Shown here: positions 5,550 to 6,185 of the stretch, piece after piece | Layout: the number at the start of each line of letters is the position of its first letter | Numbering within the stretch: the stretch's first letter is position 1 | From: Nitrososphaeria archaeon | GTDB taxonomy: Archaea > Thermoproteota > Nitrososphaeria > Nitrososphaerales > Nitrososphaeraceae | Assembly: GCA_021324715.1 (NCBI GenBank) | Contig: JAJPIN010000271.1 | Coordinates: 1 to 6,185, forward strand | Direction: 5' to 3' | DNA length: 6,185 nucleotides | The notes under the pieces: model-generated | What the model saw: only the letters and a program-made list of their open reading frames with translations | Database searches by the model: none | Told to the model about the DNA's origin: nothing | Position numbers and translations under genes: made by a program

Positions 5550-5784
5550 TTATTGGTAATTGGCGGCATCTGCCACGAATTCATTGTAGACGTAGGCGCC
5601 TAGCTTGATTACCCTGCTGTTTGTCTATTCATTAGCTCCACGTGCTCCTCCAATGGCAAATTTAGAGTTCCCGTTAATCTAAAACAGAGGTATGTTCTAA
5701 GATCCTCTTACTGTATTTGGTAAGGATCTCTCCAAAAGGTAAGATTGACAATTCAATAAATAGTTCACATTCTAAAGACTGTGC
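5550..5784 (-). pseudogene. Possible remnant of an unidentified gene
   Basis: On the minus strand one frame reads NGNSKFAIGGARGANE, a TAG (5627-5625), then SRVIKLGAYVYNEFVADA and a TAA at 5552-5550. Neither piece has a start codon. Upstream, another frame from 5784 reads about 36 residues (ending EHTSVLD) with no start. The composition resembles coding sequence interrupted by stops and a frame change, but I recognise no family, and chance open frames cannot be excluded. Confidence 0.2.
5700..5729. repeat. Bulged hairpin
   Basis: AGATCC-TC-TTAC pairs with GTAA-GGATCT around an 8-base loop: ten base pairs with a two-base bulge. It lies about 80 bp downstream of the DUF1428 stop on the minus strand, so it could be part of that gene's 3' UTR. 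Confidence 0.3.
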
Positions 5785-5810
5785 TCAAAATATTGTAGAG
5801 GTGGGACTTA

Positions 5811-6185
5811 CTATCGTTCGAGACGATTAAACATACCCGTGATAAGATTTCCACCGTGGCTAATTAGGTCCATAAACTCCTTACCAAGAGGTTCTAGGCT
5901 TTTGTCTGACATCATCTTTGCGTATACTTCTTTCCTGTGATTTTGATCTCTAAAGTATTGGAGCTCCATCCAAATATCTTCATCTTCGGCAGCAAGGGTT
6001 TTAGTAATATTTACCATGATGAACATTCCAGATGCATTTGCAGACTCTATTGTTTCCTGGGTATCTTTTCCAGCAAGTTGATAGTATTCAAGTCTTACTC
6101 CGTTACTTTCAAACCATGGAATAAACTTCTTAAGGTTCTCTGAGATAGAGTTGTAGTTCTTTTTTGGAACTCTATAAAAGTAAGC
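5811..6185 (-). CDS. DUF1428 (YbaA-like) family protein, 5' end outside the window
   Basis: The frame is open from base 6185 to TAG/TAA-type stop at 5811-5813, giving 124 residues with no start inside the window that fits the family. It begins AYFYRVPKKNYNSISENLKK, which corresponds to the N-terminal strand and helix of DUF1428 proteins (YVDGFVVxVPxKKxxAYR in E. coli YbaA). It ends with KMMSDKSLEPLGKEF and GGNLITGMFNRLE, matching the KMMSDP...GKRMIxGGFE end of that family. The central WMELQYFRDQNHRKEVYAKM fits the family's FSWIxYxSxExRDxxxxK stretch. E. coli YbaA has about 117 residues, so only a few codons are probably missing here. The family has a ferredoxin-like, dimeric alpha-beta fold, is cytoplasmic and has no established function. 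The inner ATG at 6026 is not the real start, since coding continues clearly upstream. Confidence 0.78.
   Translation of the reverse strand, partial: AYFYRVPKKNYNSISENLKKFIPWFESNGVRLEYYQLAGKDTQETIESANASGMFIMVNITKTLAAEDEDIWMELQYFRDQNHRKEVYAKMMSDKSLEPLGKEFMDLISHGGNLITGMFNRLER

Noticed and set aside
5937..6143. Plus-strand frame of 68 codons
   Set aside because: It is antisense to the DUF1428 gene, which matches its family along its length.
1..6185. CRISPR array, insertion sequence, integrase or defence operon
   Set aside because: I saw no regularly spaced repeats, transposase or integrase motifs, nor nuclease, helicase or toxin-antitoxin signatures on either strand.

Overview
The window looks like a piece of an ammonia-oxidising archaeon of the class Nitrososphaeria (Thaumarchaeota), most like a Nitrososphaera or Nitrosocosmicus relative. 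The evidence is an AT-rich sequence with wide spacers, archaeal TATA boxes, TATA-to-start distances that imply leaderless transcripts, tiny CxxC zinc-finger proteins, and secreted sequon-rich proteins of types I associate with this class. No 16S rRNA, tRNA or other marker gene is present, so the placement is an inference. It is an accessory-looking region: short genes, secreted proteins, decayed frames, and no metabolic operon.

Layout. At 1-687 (minus) lies a secreted protein whose 3' end is cut by the window edge. A 376-bp divergent spacer follows. At 1064-2359 (plus) lies a 431-residue secreted protein joining a papain/C39-like cysteine-peptidase-type domain to two thrombospondin type 3 calcium-binding repeats. 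At 2715-3248 (minus) are two tiny Cys-rich zinc-finger-like genes and a broken third one. At 3470-3700 (minus) is a small winged-helix protein. After a 468-bp empty stretch come two related secreted proteins on the plus strand: 4169-4672 is intact and 4980-5514 is broken by a frameshift. At 5550-5784 (minus) are weak traces of a decayed gene. At 5811-6185 (minus) is the 3' part of a DUF1428 (YbaA-like) gene that continues past the right edge.

How the genes relate. Four genes encode exported proteins that would act at or outside the cell surface. Three of them are rich in N-glycosylation sequons; the peptidase-like protein has none. The zinc fingers and the winged-helix protein are candidate regulators, but nothing in the sequence ties them to the secreted genes. 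Each gene seems to have its own promoter, so this is not an operon. I see no IS element, integrase, CRISPR array or defence system. The items most worth a second look are the frameshifted paralogue, the zinc-finger cluster with its decaying member, the peptidase-like/TSP3 protein, and the two TTG starts placed about 26 bp after TATA boxes.
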